In this document: piece by piece, positions 1 to 9,983 of the stretch
Numbering within the stretch: position 1 is the first letter of the stretch
Layout of the letters: each line of letters begins with the position of its first letter
Source of the DNA: Flavobacterium psychrotrophum
Lineage (GTDB): Bacteria; Bacteroidota; Bacteroidia; Flavobacteriales; Flavobacteriaceae
Direction of reading: 5' to 3'
Length of the DNA stretch: 64,000 nucleotides
Assembly: GCF_003403075.1 (NCBI RefSeq)
Contig: NZ_CP031557.1
Coordinates: 2,170,001-2,234,000 of the forward strand
Translations under genes and position numbers: made by a program
Notes under the pieces: generated by a model
Database searches by the model: none
What the model was told of the DNA's origin: nothing
Seen by the model: the letters and a program-made list of their open reading frames with translations, nothing else

Positions 1-851
1 ATATCGAGTTGCAGGCCCACTGCAACAAAGAAAAACGCCATAAGGAAAACCCTGAAAGGTACGAGTGCCTTTCCAAGCCAGTGGGTCGATTTGTCCCCAC
101 CTATTATAATCCCTGCAATAAATGCCCCAAAGGCCGGAGACAGGCCAAACCAGTTACTTATTCCTGCCATCCCGAAACATATGCTCAGGCCCACAAAGAC
201 CTGAAGGTCATGGTCTGCAATAATCTCTTTCCGCATAGGCATTACAAAAAGTTTCCTGGTGACAGCCGCCCTCAAAAAGAGCAGCATGAGCAAGCCTCCA
301 ATGCAGACCTTGCCCAGTTCCAGCGTAGAGATACGGGTTCCGGACATGAAACTCAGCGTCAGGATCATGGGGATAACCAGGATATCCTGTATTAGCAGGA
401 CACCCCCGGTAATAAGGCCTAACTGGCTCTTAATCTCACCGGTGCGCGATAAGTATTGGAATACTATTGCTGAACTGCGCAGGCTGATTATAAAAGAGGT
501 GAGGATAATGGTTGGAATAGTCCACCCTCCATACTGGCCTATGGCAAACATACAGGCAAAACTCAATACAACCTGGACTATGCCGATAACCAAAGGTTTG
601 GAAATACTGCGTTTCAGGCTATTCAAATCGATTTCATTACCTATGGTGAATAGTAACAGCACAATGCCTATTTCTCCCAATTCCGATATGACCTCCGCTT
701 TATTGATCACATTAAAAGCCTGTGGGCCTAAGAGTATCCCCGAAGCGATATAAGCAATAAAATAGGGTTGCTTCAACTTACGAAGAAGCAGTATCAGTAA
801 AAGGATGATGCAGGACAGTACAGCTATACCGGAGAATAAGTGCGATGACAT
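1..851 (-). CDS. Cation:proton antiporter, KefB/CPA2 type (3' end outside the window)
   Basis: An open reading frame runs leftward from an ATG at 851 and is still open at the window edge, giving about 283 residues. It starts MSSHLFSGIAVLSCIILLL and consists of successive hydrophobic helices. Family signs are YIASGILLGP near residue 33, LGEIGIVLLLFTIG near residue 55, FGLSPAFGAFIAGI near residue 225 and the helix ending VAVGLQLD near the edge. These are typical of the CPA2 Na+(K+)/H+ antiporter fold in the inner membrane, used for cation or pH homeostasis. Open frames on the opposite strand here are shadows. Whether a C-terminal TrkA-N/RCK domain follows cannot be seen. The family assignment is firm; the transported ion is not known. 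Confidence 0.88.
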   Translation of the reverse strand, partial: MSSHLFSGIAVLSCIILLLILLLRKLKQPYFIAYIASGILLGPQAFNVINKAEVISELGEIGIVLLLFTIGNEIDLNSLKRSISKPLVIGIVQVVLSFACMFAIGQYGGWTIPTIILTSFIISLRSSAIVFQYLSRTGEIKSQLGLITGGVLLIQDILVIPMILTLSFMSGTRISTLELGKVCIGGLLMLLFLRAAVTRKLFVMPMRKEIIADHDLQVFVGLSICFGMAGISNWFGLSPAFGAFIAGIIIGGDKSTHWLGKALVPFRVFLMAFFFVAVGLQLD

Positions 852-917
852 GGCTATAGGTTTAATACGTAGAAAGCTGCCTTTTATGGGCAGCTTCCAA
901 CTAATTACAATGATACC

Positions 918-1370
918 TTAGGAGATCGTAATCATCCTTGGTGGTTTTTGTTTTACCTCTTCGCGCTTAGGGATGGTAAGCATCAAAAGGCCATTTTCAT
1001 AACGGGCACTGATCTTATCCTCGTCCACCACATTTTTGGGCAGTTCAAAACTTCGCTGGAAGGATTGGTAGCTAAATTCCTTACGCGTGAAAGATTCCTC
1101 GCGGGAGGCCTGCTGGTGTTCTTTTACCGATGAAATCGTAAGCAGGTTACCGTCTAAAGTAATTTTAAAATCACTTTTTTCCATTCCGGGTGCGGCGACT
1201 TCAACCTCATAGTTGTCTGAGGTTTCCTTAATGTTTACCGATGGCAGCGTAGTGCTTGTGTTTGAAAAATTGTTGTTTTCCCAATTGAAAAGCTCGCGGC
1301 CAGGGATGTCGTCAAAAAACAAACGTTGGAAACCCGGGATCTGGTTTCCGTTTCTTTTCATAAGATTCAT
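918..1370 (-). CDS. Small heat-shock protein, Hsp20/alpha-crystallin family
   Basis: This 150-residue protein has the normal sHSP layout: a variable N-terminus rich in Phe and Asn (residues 1-40), an alpha-crystallin beta-sandwich (about 45-140, beginning NIKETSDNYEVEVAAPGMEK) and a short tail ending RMITIS. The conserved ARYENGLLMLTIPK stretch matches the family A-x-x-x-G-x-L signature. sHSPs are ATP-independent holdases that bind unfolding proteins in the cytoplasm. The start could be M1 or the second Met (position 1361). A 15-bp perfect inverted repeat lies about 95 bp upstream and may regulate it. It stands alone, 66 bp from the antiporter. Confidence 0.95.
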   Translation of the reverse strand: MNLMKRNGNQIPGFQRLFFDDIPGRELFNWENNNFSNTSTTLPSVNIKETSDNYEVEVAAPGMEKSDFKITLDGNLLTISSVKEHQQASREESFTRKEFSYQSFQRSFELPKNVVDEDKISARYENGLLMLTIPKREEVKQKPPRMITIS

Positions 1371-1462
1371 AACAGTTTACTTTAAATTGTTAAACAATAA
1401 ATTTAGATCGTACACTCAAATAGTGTCAGAGAGCGAAAAACCAAAAGTATGCCAGCACAAAA

Positions 1463-1504
1463 AAATGACATTTTTTCAGAAACAGATATGAAAAAATGTC
1501 ATTT
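1463..1504. promoter_or_regulatory. Perfect 15-bp inverted repeat upstream of hsp20 (candidate operator or hairpin)
   Basis: AAATGACATTTTTTC is followed after 12 bases by its exact reverse complement GAAAAAATGTCATTT. It sits in the 364-bp gap between the divergent hsp20 and sensor-kinase genes, nearer to hsp20. As DNA it could be a dimeric repressor site; as RNA on the minus strand it would form a stable leader hairpin. There is no G+C-rich stem, so an intrinsic terminator is less likely. The rest of the gap holds no gene I can support. Confidence 0.5.
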
Positions 1505-1734
1505 GAGGTAAGCAGTTTCATATTTGCCTTCTAACCTTACGTTTCCGGTTTAAATTGTATCATATGTAACTTTCAATAGGATAAATGGATCTCACATTTG
1601 TAACGAAACATACAATTTTAAACTGCGCCATTAGCACCGTACGATGGGTGGTAGCCGATTCAATATGGCTATCTAGTCGTAATTTATTACCTTAGCTAAG
1701 AATTGCTGTATTACTTATTATACCCGAAACAAAA

Positions 1735-3687
1735 ATGGATATCACTCACAATAAAGCTTTATTCAAAACCGTCTTTGACTCTGCATTTAACGGCATTGCT
1801 GTGTTACAAATCCCAAATAACGAAAAGGGTGATATTGAAGATTTTACAATACTGCTCTTCAATTCCTATACCCTTAAGTGGATCGGTGATGTCGACTACC
1901 TCGGCAAACGCTATAGCGAAGTCTTTCCAATGGTAAGGGAAGCAGGAATTCTTCAAAAATTTATTGAAGTAGCCAAGACGGGCAATACCGCCAGTTTTGA
2001 AAGTTACTACACAGGTGAGGGACTGAAACACTGGTTTCACTTTACCGCTGTCAAACAAGACAATGTATTAGTGGTGACGACTCATGATATAACCCAGCAG
2101 AAGCAGGCAGAGATTTCCCTAAAAAATGGACTCGAAGATGCTGAAAAACAGAAGCGGCTTTATCATTCTATTACCAACAACACCCCTGACCTTGTTTACG
2201 TATTCGACCTCGACTACAGGTTTACCTACGCAAATAAGGCCCTGCTTACCATGTGGGGCAAAAGCGCTGAAGATGCCATAGGTCGCGGGCTGCGCGAAAA
2301 CGGATACGAAGAGTGGCACGCATTGATGCACGAGCGTGAAATTGATGAGGTTGTTGCTACCAAACGTTCGATCCGTGGTACCGTCTCTTTTCCCCACGCG
2401 GAATTGGGCAGGCGTATTTACGACTATATACTGGTACCTGTAGTCAACAAAGCAGGTGAAGTGGAAGCCGTAGCGGGAACGACCCGGGATATCACTGAAA
2501 TTAAACGCTCTGAAGATTTACTCCAGCAAAGCCATACCCGCTTCCGTGGCATGATCGATCAAACACCGGCCCCTACGTTAATCCTTATGGGTGATAATCT
2601 GGTAGTGGAACAGATCAACCAATCGATGCTCAGGATGATTGGCCACACCGAAGAAATTATAGGGATGCCATTTCTTACGGTGATGCCGGAACTGGCAGGC
2701 TCGTACATTTGGAATGAGGTTTTAAAAGTGTATAACGAAGGTACACCTTTTGACCAGCAGGAAGTACTCGTAACCCACAAGCGTACCGGAGAGATGAAGG
2801 ATTACTATTATAATATTGCCTACCGCCCGCTTAGGGAAGAAGGAAAAATCATCGGTATGATTCAGGTAGCAATCGATGTTACCGAACAGGTTCAGGCAAG
2901 AAAGAAAATCGAGGAAAGCGAAGCCCGGTATCGTATACTATCTGCATCCCTGGAGCTTCAGGTGGCTGAGCGCACAAGGGAATTACAACGCTCTAATGAA
3001 GACCTGCAGCAATTTGCCCACGTGGCCTCACACGATCTAAAAGAACCGGTGCGAAAAATAAAAACCTTTACAGGCAGGCTGCAGCAGCGCCTTGAGGACA
3101 AATTGGATGATGAATCCTCTCGTTTTATAGAGCGCATTAATGTTGCCACAGACCGGATGTTCACCATGATTGATGGCGTCCTGTCGTATTCCACCACCAA
3201 TGCCGTAAACCAGAAGGCAGAGTTAGTAAACCTTAACGAAGTGGTTAACAATATCCAGGTCGATCTTGAAATAGCCCTGCAAAGCAAAGCAGGTGTTATC
3301 GCTCATGAAAATCTACCTACCGTGGAAGGTGCGCCGGTATTACTCTATCAGCTTTTTTATAATCTTGTGAATAATTCTCTTAAATTCGCGCGTCCGGGTA
3401 TCCCTCCTATAATTAATATATCGTCCGAAATACATGGGGATGGAACCGTCAGGATCCTGGTAGCGGATAATGGAATCGGTTTTGACCCCCATCATGCCTC
3501 AAGGATATTCGAAACCTTTACCCGCCTTAATCCTAAAGATCAATTTGAAGGCACGGGCTTAGGGCTTTCGCTCTGCAAAAAAATTATCGAGCGCCATGGG
3601 GGCACTATCGAAGCGACTGCCATTTTAAATCAGGGTGCCCAATTTATAATCAATATTCCTTTACAACAATCAGATGGCCGAATGTAA
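1735..3687 (+). CDS. Multi-PAS hybridless sensor histidine kinase
   Basis: The 650-residue protein contains three PAS-like domains (about 8-120, 140-255 and 265-385), a coiled-coil linker (about 388-425), a HisKA dimerisation domain with the phospho-acceptor in VASHDLKEPVRK (His about 433) and a HATPase_c domain with the N box in NNSLKFA, the G1 box DNGIGF and the G2 box GTGLGLSLCKK. No transmembrane segment is evident, so it should be a soluble cytoplasmic sensor, perhaps of redox state or a ligand bound by the PAS domains. Its stop codon lies one base before the likely start of the response-regulator gene, which strongly suggests they are partners. The signal is unknown. Confidence 0.93.
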   Translation: MDITHNKALFKTVFDSAFNGIAVLQIPNNEKGDIEDFTILLFNSYTLKWIGDVDYLGKRYSEVFPMVREAGILQKFIEVAKTGNTASFESYYTGEGLKHWFHFTAVKQDNVLVVTTHDITQQKQAEISLKNGLEDAEKQKRLYHSITNNTPDLVYVFDLDYRFTYANKALLTMWGKSAEDAIGRGLRENGYEEWHALMHEREIDEVVATKRSIRGTVSFPHAELGRRIYDYILVPVVNKAGEVEAVAGTTRDITEIKRSEDLLQQSHTRFRGMIDQTPAPTLILMGDNLVVEQINQSMLRMIGHTEEIIGMPFLTVMPELAGSYIWNEVLKVYNEGTPFDQQEVLVTHKRTGEMKDYYYNIAYRPLREEGKIIGMIQVAIDVTEQVQARKKIEESEARYRILSASLELQVAERTRELQRSNEDLQQFAHVASHDLKEPVRKIKTFTGRLQQRLEDKLDDESSRFIERINVATDRMFTMIDGVLSYSTTNAVNQKAELVNLNEVVNNIQVDLEIALQSKAGVIAHENLPTVEGAPVLLYQLFYNLVNNSLKFARPGIPPIINISSEIHGDGTVRILVADNGIGFDPHHASRIFETFTRLNPKDQFEGTGLGLSLCKKIIERHGGTIEATAILNQGAQFIINIPLQQSDGRM

Positions 3688-3688
3688 C

Positions 3689-4141
3689 ATGGAACAAAGA
3701 ATTATTATGTTGGCCGATGACGACAGCGACGACACGGAAATGTTTTGTGAGGCGGTAGAAATAGCTTCCAGGAATCTCATATGCCATACTGCAATTAATG
3801 GTGAAGAACTTTTGAAAAAACTACAAAAACTGGAAAGGTTGCCCGACATTATTTTTTTAGACATGAATATGCCGATTATGAATGGGTGGGAATGTTTAGC
3901 TCTGCTAAAAGCAGACCAGCGCTATAAAGAAATTCCCGTGATTATGATCTCTACCTCTTCGCACAGGGAAGATGTGGCTACCTGCCTGGAAAGTGGTGCA
4001 CTTTGTTACCTTGTGAAACCTGCCGATTTCAATGTCCTGGTACGTCTTGTAAAGACAATTACTGAACATATAGGAAGAGGCAATCCATATTCAGAGCTTT
4101 TCCTGCATTTAAAAAATGAGGGCCACATAATGTGTAACTAA
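3689..4141 (+). CDS. Single-domain CheY-like response regulator
   Basis: A receiver domain without output domain. It has the acidic pocket ADDDSDDTEMF, the phospho-acceptor in IIFLDMNMP (Asp about 58), the Ser/Thr switch in VIMISTSSH and the conserved Lys in LVKPAD. The start MEQRIIM at 3689 is preferred, one base after the kinase stop; an in-frame ATG at 3674 would overlap the kinase by 14 bp. Regulators of this Rcp1-like type usually receive phosphate from an adjacent PAS/phytochrome-like kinase and pass it on by protein contact. The partner downstream is not visible here. Confidence 0.93.
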   Translation: MEQRIIMLADDDSDDTEMFCEAVEIASRNLICHTAINGEELLKKLQKLERLPDIIFLDMNMPIMNGWECLALLKADQRYKEIPVIMISTSSHREDVATCLESGALCYLVKPADFNVLVRLVKTITEHIGRGNPYSELFLHLKNEGHIMCN

Positions 4142-4217
4142 TTTTTTTCCCGCTAAAAGTGAGTAATAAAATGTGATCCAGCCGAAAGCGAATATTAAAA
4201 TCGCGACAGGTATATAG

Positions 4218-4697
4218 CTATCCACACCTGAGTTTCCACTTATTTTTCAGCTCGGCATACACTGTATTTGCTTCGGCTACCTGCCATTTATCGTAAAAAA
4301 TGGCAGCAGCTGCAGCCTTTTCGGCCTGTCCTGTGCCGCGTTCGAGTTGCTTATAATCATTTTCTTTATCGTATTTTTTACCGCCTTTATAATTGGCATA
4401 ACGCCTGGCGCGCGTAAATCCCATCTGCAAATATTTCCGGGCCATGTCAGCACCGACAAACTCGCCTTTGCTTACGTACGCGTTGAAAAGGGCGAAGATT
4501 TTTTCACTGCTCTCTTTAGCGATAGCTTCATTTTTAAAGCGCCAGTATTTACCTATCTCTTCTTTATAGGGCTGGCAGATCAACACGCCTTGTTCGCCTT
4601 TCCCTACACGGTACAGCTCCGGATGTTCCCGGTAGTTGATCTCGGGCTTCCAGGCATAAGTATCGGTGTCGAAATTGAGGTAGGTCGGTTTGTCCAT
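4218..4697 (-). CDS. DUF4385 family protein
   Basis: About 159 residues from the preferred start MDKPTYLNFDTDTYAW; an ORF extension to 4736 is less likely because the family begins close to this motif. The body has the YREHPELYRVGKGEQGVL stretch and a Lys/Arg-rich C-terminal half with ARKYLQMGFTRARRYANYKGG, which I recognise as the DUF4385 pattern. No signal peptide or membrane segment is seen. The function of the family is not established. It stands alone between a response regulator on the other strand and a small membrane-protein gene. Confidence 0.75.
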   Translation of the reverse strand: MDKPTYLNFDTDTYAWKPEINYREHPELYRVGKGEQGVLICQPYKEEIGKYWRFKNEAIAKESSEKIFALFNAYVSKGEFVGADMARKYLQMGFTRARRYANYKGGKKYDKENDYKQLERGTGQAEKAAAAAIFYDKWQVAEANTVYAELKNKWKLRCG

Positions 4698-4771
4698 GTT
4701 GAAATAGGATTCTAATAAAAAAATCCGGAAATGCAATTATTCATTTCCGGATTTTTCCTCATTTGCTGTTA

Positions 4772-5023
4772 TTACTCTTTATCATATTTGTCGCTGCCTT
4801 CGACTTTTACAAGTTTATTGTAAACCCCAAGCAGCAGGAATGGTGCAGCCCACTGGCCTACAAATAAAGCAGTCTTTTCGTTGCCCGCAATCTTAAGCCC
4901 GGCACTCACTGCCATTGAACCTAATGCAGCCCACAAGAATACATCTGAAGGTATTTTAGCGGTTTGTTTTTCTATTCCTTTTGCTACTTTTCCTTCTGTC
5001 TGGTCGTTGTCGTTAAAAGCCAT
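4772..5023 (-). CDS. Small predicted membrane protein
   Basis: An 83-residue protein from MAFNDNDQTEGKVAKGIEKQ. A hydrophilic N-terminus (1-25) is followed by two hydrophobic segments (about 28-45 and 55-72) separated by a short charged turn, and a Lys/Asp-rich tail. The longer frame to 5068 adds residues without a good reason. Such short two-helix proteins are common in Flavobacteriia, but I cannot assign a function. The 239-bp gap before the next gene shows no further ORF. Confidence 0.6.
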   Translation of the reverse strand: MAFNDNDQTEGKVAKGIEKQTAKIPSDVFLWAALGSMAVSAGLKIAGNEKTALFVGQWAAPFLLLGVYNKLVKVEGSDKYDKE

Positions 5024-5262
5024 AGTATTGATTTTTATAAGTTTATATAAAGATACCCTTATAAACATTCAACAATTTGTAGCAAGAAGTTAATAAGTGC
5101 TATGGATATGTTAAAGTAACTACCGGTTTGTTTGGGAAAATACATAAGAGGAACGAAACCTTAAATTAGCGTTAATATTGGTTAATCATTTACTAAACAA
5201 ATAACTTAGCTGATGGATGTACTTTAATTTTATAACATTGCATACTACTTAAACCTATCAAA

Positions 5263-6411
5263 ATGAAAATATACAACATCGGAATTATTGGTTATGGCGG
5301 TTTTGGCAGATTCTTACACCATTGGTGGAATGCGCTTGAAGGCGTAGAGGTTGTTGCGATTTCGGGCACTAATCTCGAGGATGCTGAACCCGGGGATGTA
5401 AAGCTGTACGATAACTGGGAAGACCTGATTGAAAATGAAGATATAGATATTGTCAGCATAGCGACTCCTCCTTCCCTCCACGTTGAAATGGCCTGTGCAG
5501 CGATGCGTCACAATAAACATGTTTTACTTGAAAAGCCGGTTGCGCTGAGCAACGAGGGGGTTGAAGAAATACTCCGGGTACAAAAGGAGACAGGAATGAT
5601 CATTACGGTAGATCACATGCTGCGTTATGACCCTATTGTCAAGTCGTTAATGCAGTTAAGTAAAGATGAAACCTTTGGGAAGTTGAGGCATGTGGTTGTG
5701 AGTAACTACGCGCAGGACGGATCGCTGCCTGCTGAACACTGGTTTTGGGATAAAGCCATTGCAGGCGGGATATTTATAGAACATGCCGTACACTTTTTTG
5801 ATATTGTAAATGCGCTGACCAACCAGAAAGTAGTCCGTGTTTCCGGCTGCACGCACAACAGGAATGAGCAGCAGGAAGATCAGGTCGCTGCAACGGTACT
5901 TTATAACGATGGATTAATAGCGACCCATTACCATTCATTTTCGGGTCCCGGTTTTTTCGAACAGACCACAATACGCCTTACCTACGACCTTGCCAGGATA
6001 GAAGTTGAAGGGTGGATCCCGATGGAGGGCAGGTTTCAGGCACTTGTAAATAAATCAGGCAGAGAAAGCCTGAATATCCTGCCCGGACTGAACCTCGATA
6101 AATCAACACCAATTTCAGAACTTACCGATATATCACGTCCTGAAGGTTGGGGAAGTTTAGCAGGCGAACCTCAAAATACGGTGCGCTGTGGGGGAATAGA
6201 TTACGCTGTAGACGATTTGGTAACGGGAACCTTTAAACTACCCCAAACAAAGTCAGAAATATATGGCTCATGTGTACAGCAAATTTTATCGGACGTTATA
6301 AAGAAAATCGAAAATCCGGATCACATTCTTAACGTTACACTACAAGACGCGCACGAAAGCCTTAAAATTGCCGTACTGGCCGACCAATCTGCTCATAAGG
6401 GAAATAAATAA
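5263..6411 (+). CDS. Gfo/Idh/MocA family NAD(P)-dependent oxidoreductase
   Basis: This 382-residue protein opens with a Rossmann fold (GIIGYGGFGRFLHHWW, GxGxxG at about 9-14), followed by the family's ATPPSLHVEMA and LLEKPVALS (the EKP motif whose Lys is catalytic or NAD-contacting). The C-terminal alpha/beta substrate domain contains GGIFIEHAVHFFD, matching the GG-x-x-x-D/E-x-x-x-H pattern. Members oxidise or reduce sugars, inositols and related alcohols. It is followed by aag after 66 bp, but a functional link is not evident. Substrate cannot be predicted. Confidence 0.92.
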   Translation: MKIYNIGIIGYGGFGRFLHHWWNALEGVEVVAISGTNLEDAEPGDVKLYDNWEDLIENEDIDIVSIATPPSLHVEMACAAMRHNKHVLLEKPVALSNEGVEEILRVQKETGMIITVDHMLRYDPIVKSLMQLSKDETFGKLRHVVVSNYAQDGSLPAEHWFWDKAIAGGIFIEHAVHFFDIVNALTNQKVVRVSGCTHNRNEQQEDQVAATVLYNDGLIATHYHSFSGPGFFEQTTIRLTYDLARIEVEGWIPMEGRFQALVNKSGRESLNILPGLNLDKSTPISELTDISRPEGWGSLAGEPQNTVRCGGIDYAVDDLVTGTFKLPQTKSEIYGSCVQQILSDVIKKIENPDHILNVTLQDAHESLKIAVLADQSAHKGNK

Positions 6412-6477
6412 CCTTGAATTGCTGTTTGATAACCAATATCGGGTTACTGATACACTATAATTATTAAATTAAATAGT

Positions 6478-7083
6478 TTGAAGTTACAACTACCGTACTA
6501 CCTGAACAGGGAGGTGATTTTTATTGCTAAAGACCTCTTAGGGAAAGTGCTTTTTACACAAATAGATGGGCAAATAACCGCCGGTGTTATAGTAGAAACC
6601 GAAGCCTATTATGGCGTAGAAGATAAAGCATCTCACGCTTACGGGGGCCGGCACACGAATCGGACTCAAACATTATACAGCCAGGGCGGAATTGCTTATG
6701 TTTATTTATGCTATGGTATCCATTACCTGTTTAATGTTGTAACCTCTGTTAACGGGGAGCCACACGCGGTATTAATCCGGGGTGTTGAACCTCTTATTGG
6801 GAAAGATATAATTGAATTGAGAAGAAATATGCCCGCTACAAAAGCTGCTGTTTCAGCAGGTCCCGGCTCAGCTGCAAAAGCACTGGGTATCGACCGCTCG
6901 TTTAATGGAAAAGATTTAACCGGCGATGAAGTATGGATCGAAGATCATGGTGTTCGGTATCCGCCCGGCGATATCGTTGCCTGCCCACGCGTAGGTGTCG
7001 CCTACGCCCAGGAGCACGCTGATTTGCCATGGCGGTTTTTTGTAAAGGGGAATAAATATGTCAGTAAACCCAATAAAATGTAA
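6478..7083 (+). CDS. DNA-3-methyladenine glycosylase, AAG/MPG family
   Basis: The 201-residue product has the AAG layout: LAKDLLGK-like start (IAKDLLGKVL), the catalytic glutamate in VETEAYYG, the SHAYGGRHTNRTQTLYSQGG segment and the YLCYGIHYLFNVV hairpin that inserts into DNA. The enzyme removes alkylated purines and hypoxanthine in base-excision repair. The only start that gives the complete family N-terminus is TTG at 6478. It ends two bases before the stop of the convergent UvrA2-like gene, so the two repair genes meet tail to tail. Confidence 0.93.
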   Translation: MKLQLPYYLNREVIFIAKDLLGKVLFTQIDGQITAGVIVETEAYYGVEDKASHAYGGRHTNRTQTLYSQGGIAYVYLCYGIHYLFNVVTSVNGEPHAVLIRGVEPLIGKDIIELRRNMPATKAAVSAGPGSAAKALGIDRSFNGKDLTGDEVWIEDHGVRYPPGDIVACPRVGVAYAQEHADLPWRFFVKGNKYVSKPNKM

Positions 7084-7085
7084 TT

Positions 7086-9602
7086 TCATATAAAGCCCGC
7101 GAGATAAGGTGCTGTCCTGCTATCCTTAGCCTTAACAATATCGGCTGGTATGCCTGCGGCAACAATAGTACCTCCCCTATCCCCTGCTCCAGGGCCAATG
7201 TCGATTACCCAGTCGCTGGCGGCTATAACCTGCATATCATGCTCTACTACTATAACCGTGTTTCCGGCATCTACCAGTCCGTTTAGCTGAATCATTAGTT
7301 TTTCAACATCCGATGGGTGCAACCCTGTAGTAGGTTCGTCAAGAATGTATAGGGTATTGCCATATTGCGTGCGCTGTAGTTCGGTAGCCAGTTTAATGCG
7401 CTGCGCCTCGCCGCCGGATAATTCGGTTGCCGACTGCCCCAGGCGTAAATAACCCAGCCCTACCTGCCTTAGCACGTCGAGCGCATGGTATATTTGCGGT
7501 ACTTCGTCAAAAAAAGTACAGGCTGCATCTACCGTCATACCCAATACCTGGGCAATGTTATTGTCTTTATAGGTAACCTCTAAGGTTTTAGGGTTATAGC
7601 GGGTGCCATGGCAGGTGGGGCAAGGCGTGTATACACTTGGCAAAAACAATAGCTCTACCATAACAAACCCTTCGCCCTGGCAGTGCGGACAGCGGCCTTT
7701 AGCCACATTAAAAGAAAAACGCCCCGCATCATACTTTCTTGACTTAGCCAGTTTTGTACCCGCAAATAACTTGCGTACGTGGTCAAACAATCCGGTATAA
7801 GTGGCAAGGTTAGAGCGCGGCGTGCGGCCAATAGGTTTTTGGTCTACCACTACCAGCCTTTTTATATGCTGCATACCATCGGTAATAGTACCACCGGTGG
7901 TTTCAACTATGTTTTGTTCTAAAGGGTTTTCGGTTTCATCGGCCTCAACCTCAATTTTAAGCCCTAAATGGTTAGCAACCAACTCTACCAATACCTGGCT
8001 TACAAGGCTACTCTTACCCGATCCCGACACCCCGGTTACGCTGGTAAAAACACCTAACGGAAATTGCACACTTACATTAATTAGGTTATTGCGCGATACA
8101 TCTTGCAGCTGTAGCCAGTTGTTTGCGGTACGTGGCGCAGGCGTGTTTTTAGGCGTATCATCAAAAATATAATGACGCGTAACCGATTCTTTTACCATCT
8201 TTAATCCGTCCGGTGGGCCGCTGTATAAAACCTTCCCGCCATTTTCACCGGCAGCAGGGCCCACATCTACAATCCAGTCGGCGTGTTTAATCACATCTAT
8301 TTCATGTTCTACCACAAAGAGTGAGTTGCCGGAATCTTTCAGTTTATCCAATGCCCGCAACAGTGCTTCGGTATCTGCTGGGTGCAATCCCGCAGAAGGC
8401 TCATCTAAAACATACACCACGCCAAACAGGTTGGAGCGCACCTGTGTAGCAAGCCTCAGGCGTTGCAATTCGCCTGGAGAAAGCGTTGGGGTACTGCGTT
8501 CTACAGTCAGGTAACCCAAGCCCAGGTCAAGCATGATAGCAAGGCGCGCCACAAGGTCTTCGGCAATGCGCTGGGCAACAATTAGCCTTTCGGGTGAAGC
8601 AGAACCAGAATGATTACCGGCTTTTGCAAACGGAGTGAAAATAGCGGCCAATTTTTCCAGTGGCTGGCGTGACATCTCAGTAATATCAAGCCCTGCAAAT
8701 TTTACAGATAGCGACTCAACCCGCAAACGCTTGCCATGGCACAACGGGCATTCGCTGCTAAGCATAAATTGCGCCGCCCGCTTTTTCATGAGCTGGCTTT
8801 GGGTGTTGGCAAAAGTGTGCATTACGTGGCGCTTAACCCCTGTAAAAGTGCCCATATAATCGGGCGGTATTTTATTTCTAATGGCTTTTTGCACCTGCTC
8901 GCGGCTAAGCCCCGGGTATACCGGCACTACAGGCTGCTCCTCGGTAAATAAGATCCAGTCGCGTGTTTCTTTGGGAAGGTCGCGCCAGGGCACATCTACA
9001 TCATAGCCCATTGTTATTAATATATCACGCTGGTTTTGCCCGCCCCATGCGGTAGGCCATGCGGCTATTGCGCGTTCGCGGATGGTAAGCGAATCATCGG
9101 GCACCATAGATCTTTCGGTAACCTCATATACCCTGCCCAGGCCGTGGCACTGTGGGCAGGCACCTTCGGGCGTATTGGGAGAAAATGACTCTGCATACAG
9201 TATGCCCTGCCCTTTAGGATAGTCACCCGCACGGGAATACAGCATCCTGAGTAAATTAGAAACTGTGGTAACACTTCCTACCGAAGAACGCGTACTGCCG
9301 GAGCTGCGTTGCTGCTGCAAGGCAATCGCGGGCGGCAGGCCTTCTATCTCATCCACCTCGGGTATCGACATTTGGTTAAACAACCTGCGGGCATAGGGCG
9401 AAACCGATTCCAGATAACGTCTTTGCGCCTCGGCATACAGCGTACCGAAGGCCAGTGATGATTTTCCTGAACCCGATATACCCGTAAAAACTACAAAAGC
9501 ATTGCGCGGAACGTCAAGGTCAACGTTTTTAAGATTGTGTTCTCTCGCTCCCCTAACTTTTATATACCCTGCAAATTCGTTTTGTGTAAGTCCTTTGTCC
9601 AT
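7086..9602 (-). CDS. UvrA2-like excinuclease ATPase (class II UvrA)
   Basis: 838 residues, about 100 shorter than standard UvrA. Two ABC ATPase modules are present, with Walker A motifs GISGSGKSS (about 41-49) and GVSGSGKSS, signatures [12 protein letters not shown] and [12 protein letters not shown], and zinc modules [16 protein letters not shown] and CPHCQGEG. After the first LRMLYSRAG the sequence goes straight to the first CxxC module, so the UvrB-interaction domain of canonical UvrA is missing. This matches UvrA2-type proteins associated with tolerance to DNA-binding drugs or DNA damage rather than the core UvrABC enzyme. The start ATG is well supported by the conserved [15 protein letters not shown]-terminus. 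Confidence 0.92.
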   Translation of the reverse strand: MDKGLTQNEFAGYIKVRGAREHNLKNVDLDVPRNAFVVFTGISGSGKSSLAFGTLYAEAQRRYLESVSPYARRLFNQMSIPEVDEIEGLPPAIALQQQRSSGSTRSSVGSVTTVSNLLRMLYSRAGDYPKGQGILYAESFSPNTPEGACPQCHGLGRVYEVTERSMVPDDSLTIRERAIAAWPTAWGGQNQRDILITMGYDVDVPWRDLPKETRDWILFTEEQPVVPVYPGLSREQVQKAIRNKIPPDYMGTFTGVKRHVMHTFANTQSQLMKKRAAQFMLSSECPLCHGKRLRVESLSVKFAGLDITEMSRQPLEKLAAIFTPFAKAGNHSGSASPERLIVAQRIAEDLVARLAIMLDLGLGYLTVERSTPTLSPGELQRLRLATQVRSNLFGVVYVLDEPSAGLHPADTEALLRALDKLKDSGNSLFVVEHEIDVIKHADWIVDVGPAAGENGGKVLYSGPPDGLKMVKESVTRHYIFDDTPKNTPAPRTANNWLQLQDVSRNNLINVSVQFPLGVFTSVTGVSGSGKSSLVSQVLVELVANHLGLKIEVEADETENPLEQNIVETTGGTITDGMQHIKRLVVVDQKPIGRTPRSNLATYTGLFDHVRKLFAGTKLAKSRKYDAGRFSFNVAKGRCPHCQGEGFVMVELLFLPSVYTPCPTCHGTRYNPKTLEVTYKDNNIAQVLGMTVDAACTFFDEVPQIYHALDVLRQVGLGYLRLGQSATELSGGEAQRIKLATELQRTQYGNTLYILDEPTTGLHPSDVEKLMIQLNGLVDAGNTVIVVEHDMQVIAASDWVIDIGPGAGDRGGTIVAAGIPADIVKAKDSRTAPYLAGFI

Positions 9603-9815
9603 CGTTTATGTAATGTATCGGCCTAAATTTAAAATTAAATAGTGTGACTAAACATTTCGAGGGTAAAGATTTAAATCAGATTTAACGGTATAACTGTAGA
9701 AACCATTTCCACCCGTAATTTCTGTCCTACTATTCGTACTTTATGATCTCAAAAGGTTTGACGATTACAGATATTTATTTGTATCTTAAACGCCTCATAA
9801 TCCGGAGATATAAAA

Positions 9816-9876
9816 CCTTAGCTAAAGTTTTTATAAATACGATACATATTCAAAAACAACCTTTTAATTTTATAGA
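9816..9876 (+). promoter_or_regulatory. Recurring promoter-like motif, copy 1 (upstream of the 2H phosphoesterase)
   Basis: TTAGCTAAAGTTTTTATAAA begins at about 9818 and is followed about 20 bases later by an AACCTTTTAATTTTATAG box. The same two-box arrangement occurs at 14431 and 27753, and in weaker form on the minus strand at 11787-11814. It lies in the 381-bp gap before the gene starting at 9984, which holds no other feature. It is inferred to be a shared promoter or regulator site; it does not match the housekeeping TAnnTTTG box. Confidence 0.4.
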
Positions 9877-9983
9877 GGTCATCGGCGGATACGAATAAAA
9901 TGGATTCTGCCTATTAGGGCCAGACGAGCCGGACAAATCCTGTGGATGTAGTGGTTACAAAACTGAATTTGCATTGTAGCGAT

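Noticed and set aside
9..753. Plus-strand open frames at the left edge
   Set aside because: They are antisense to a clear KefB-type antiporter on the minus strand whose hydrophobic helices and motifs are uninterrupted to the window edge.
9757..9781. Possible TTTG/TTTATTTG promoter upstream of the 2H phosphoesterase
   Set aside because: The spacing between the boxes (13 bases) is too short for a Bacteroidota promoter.
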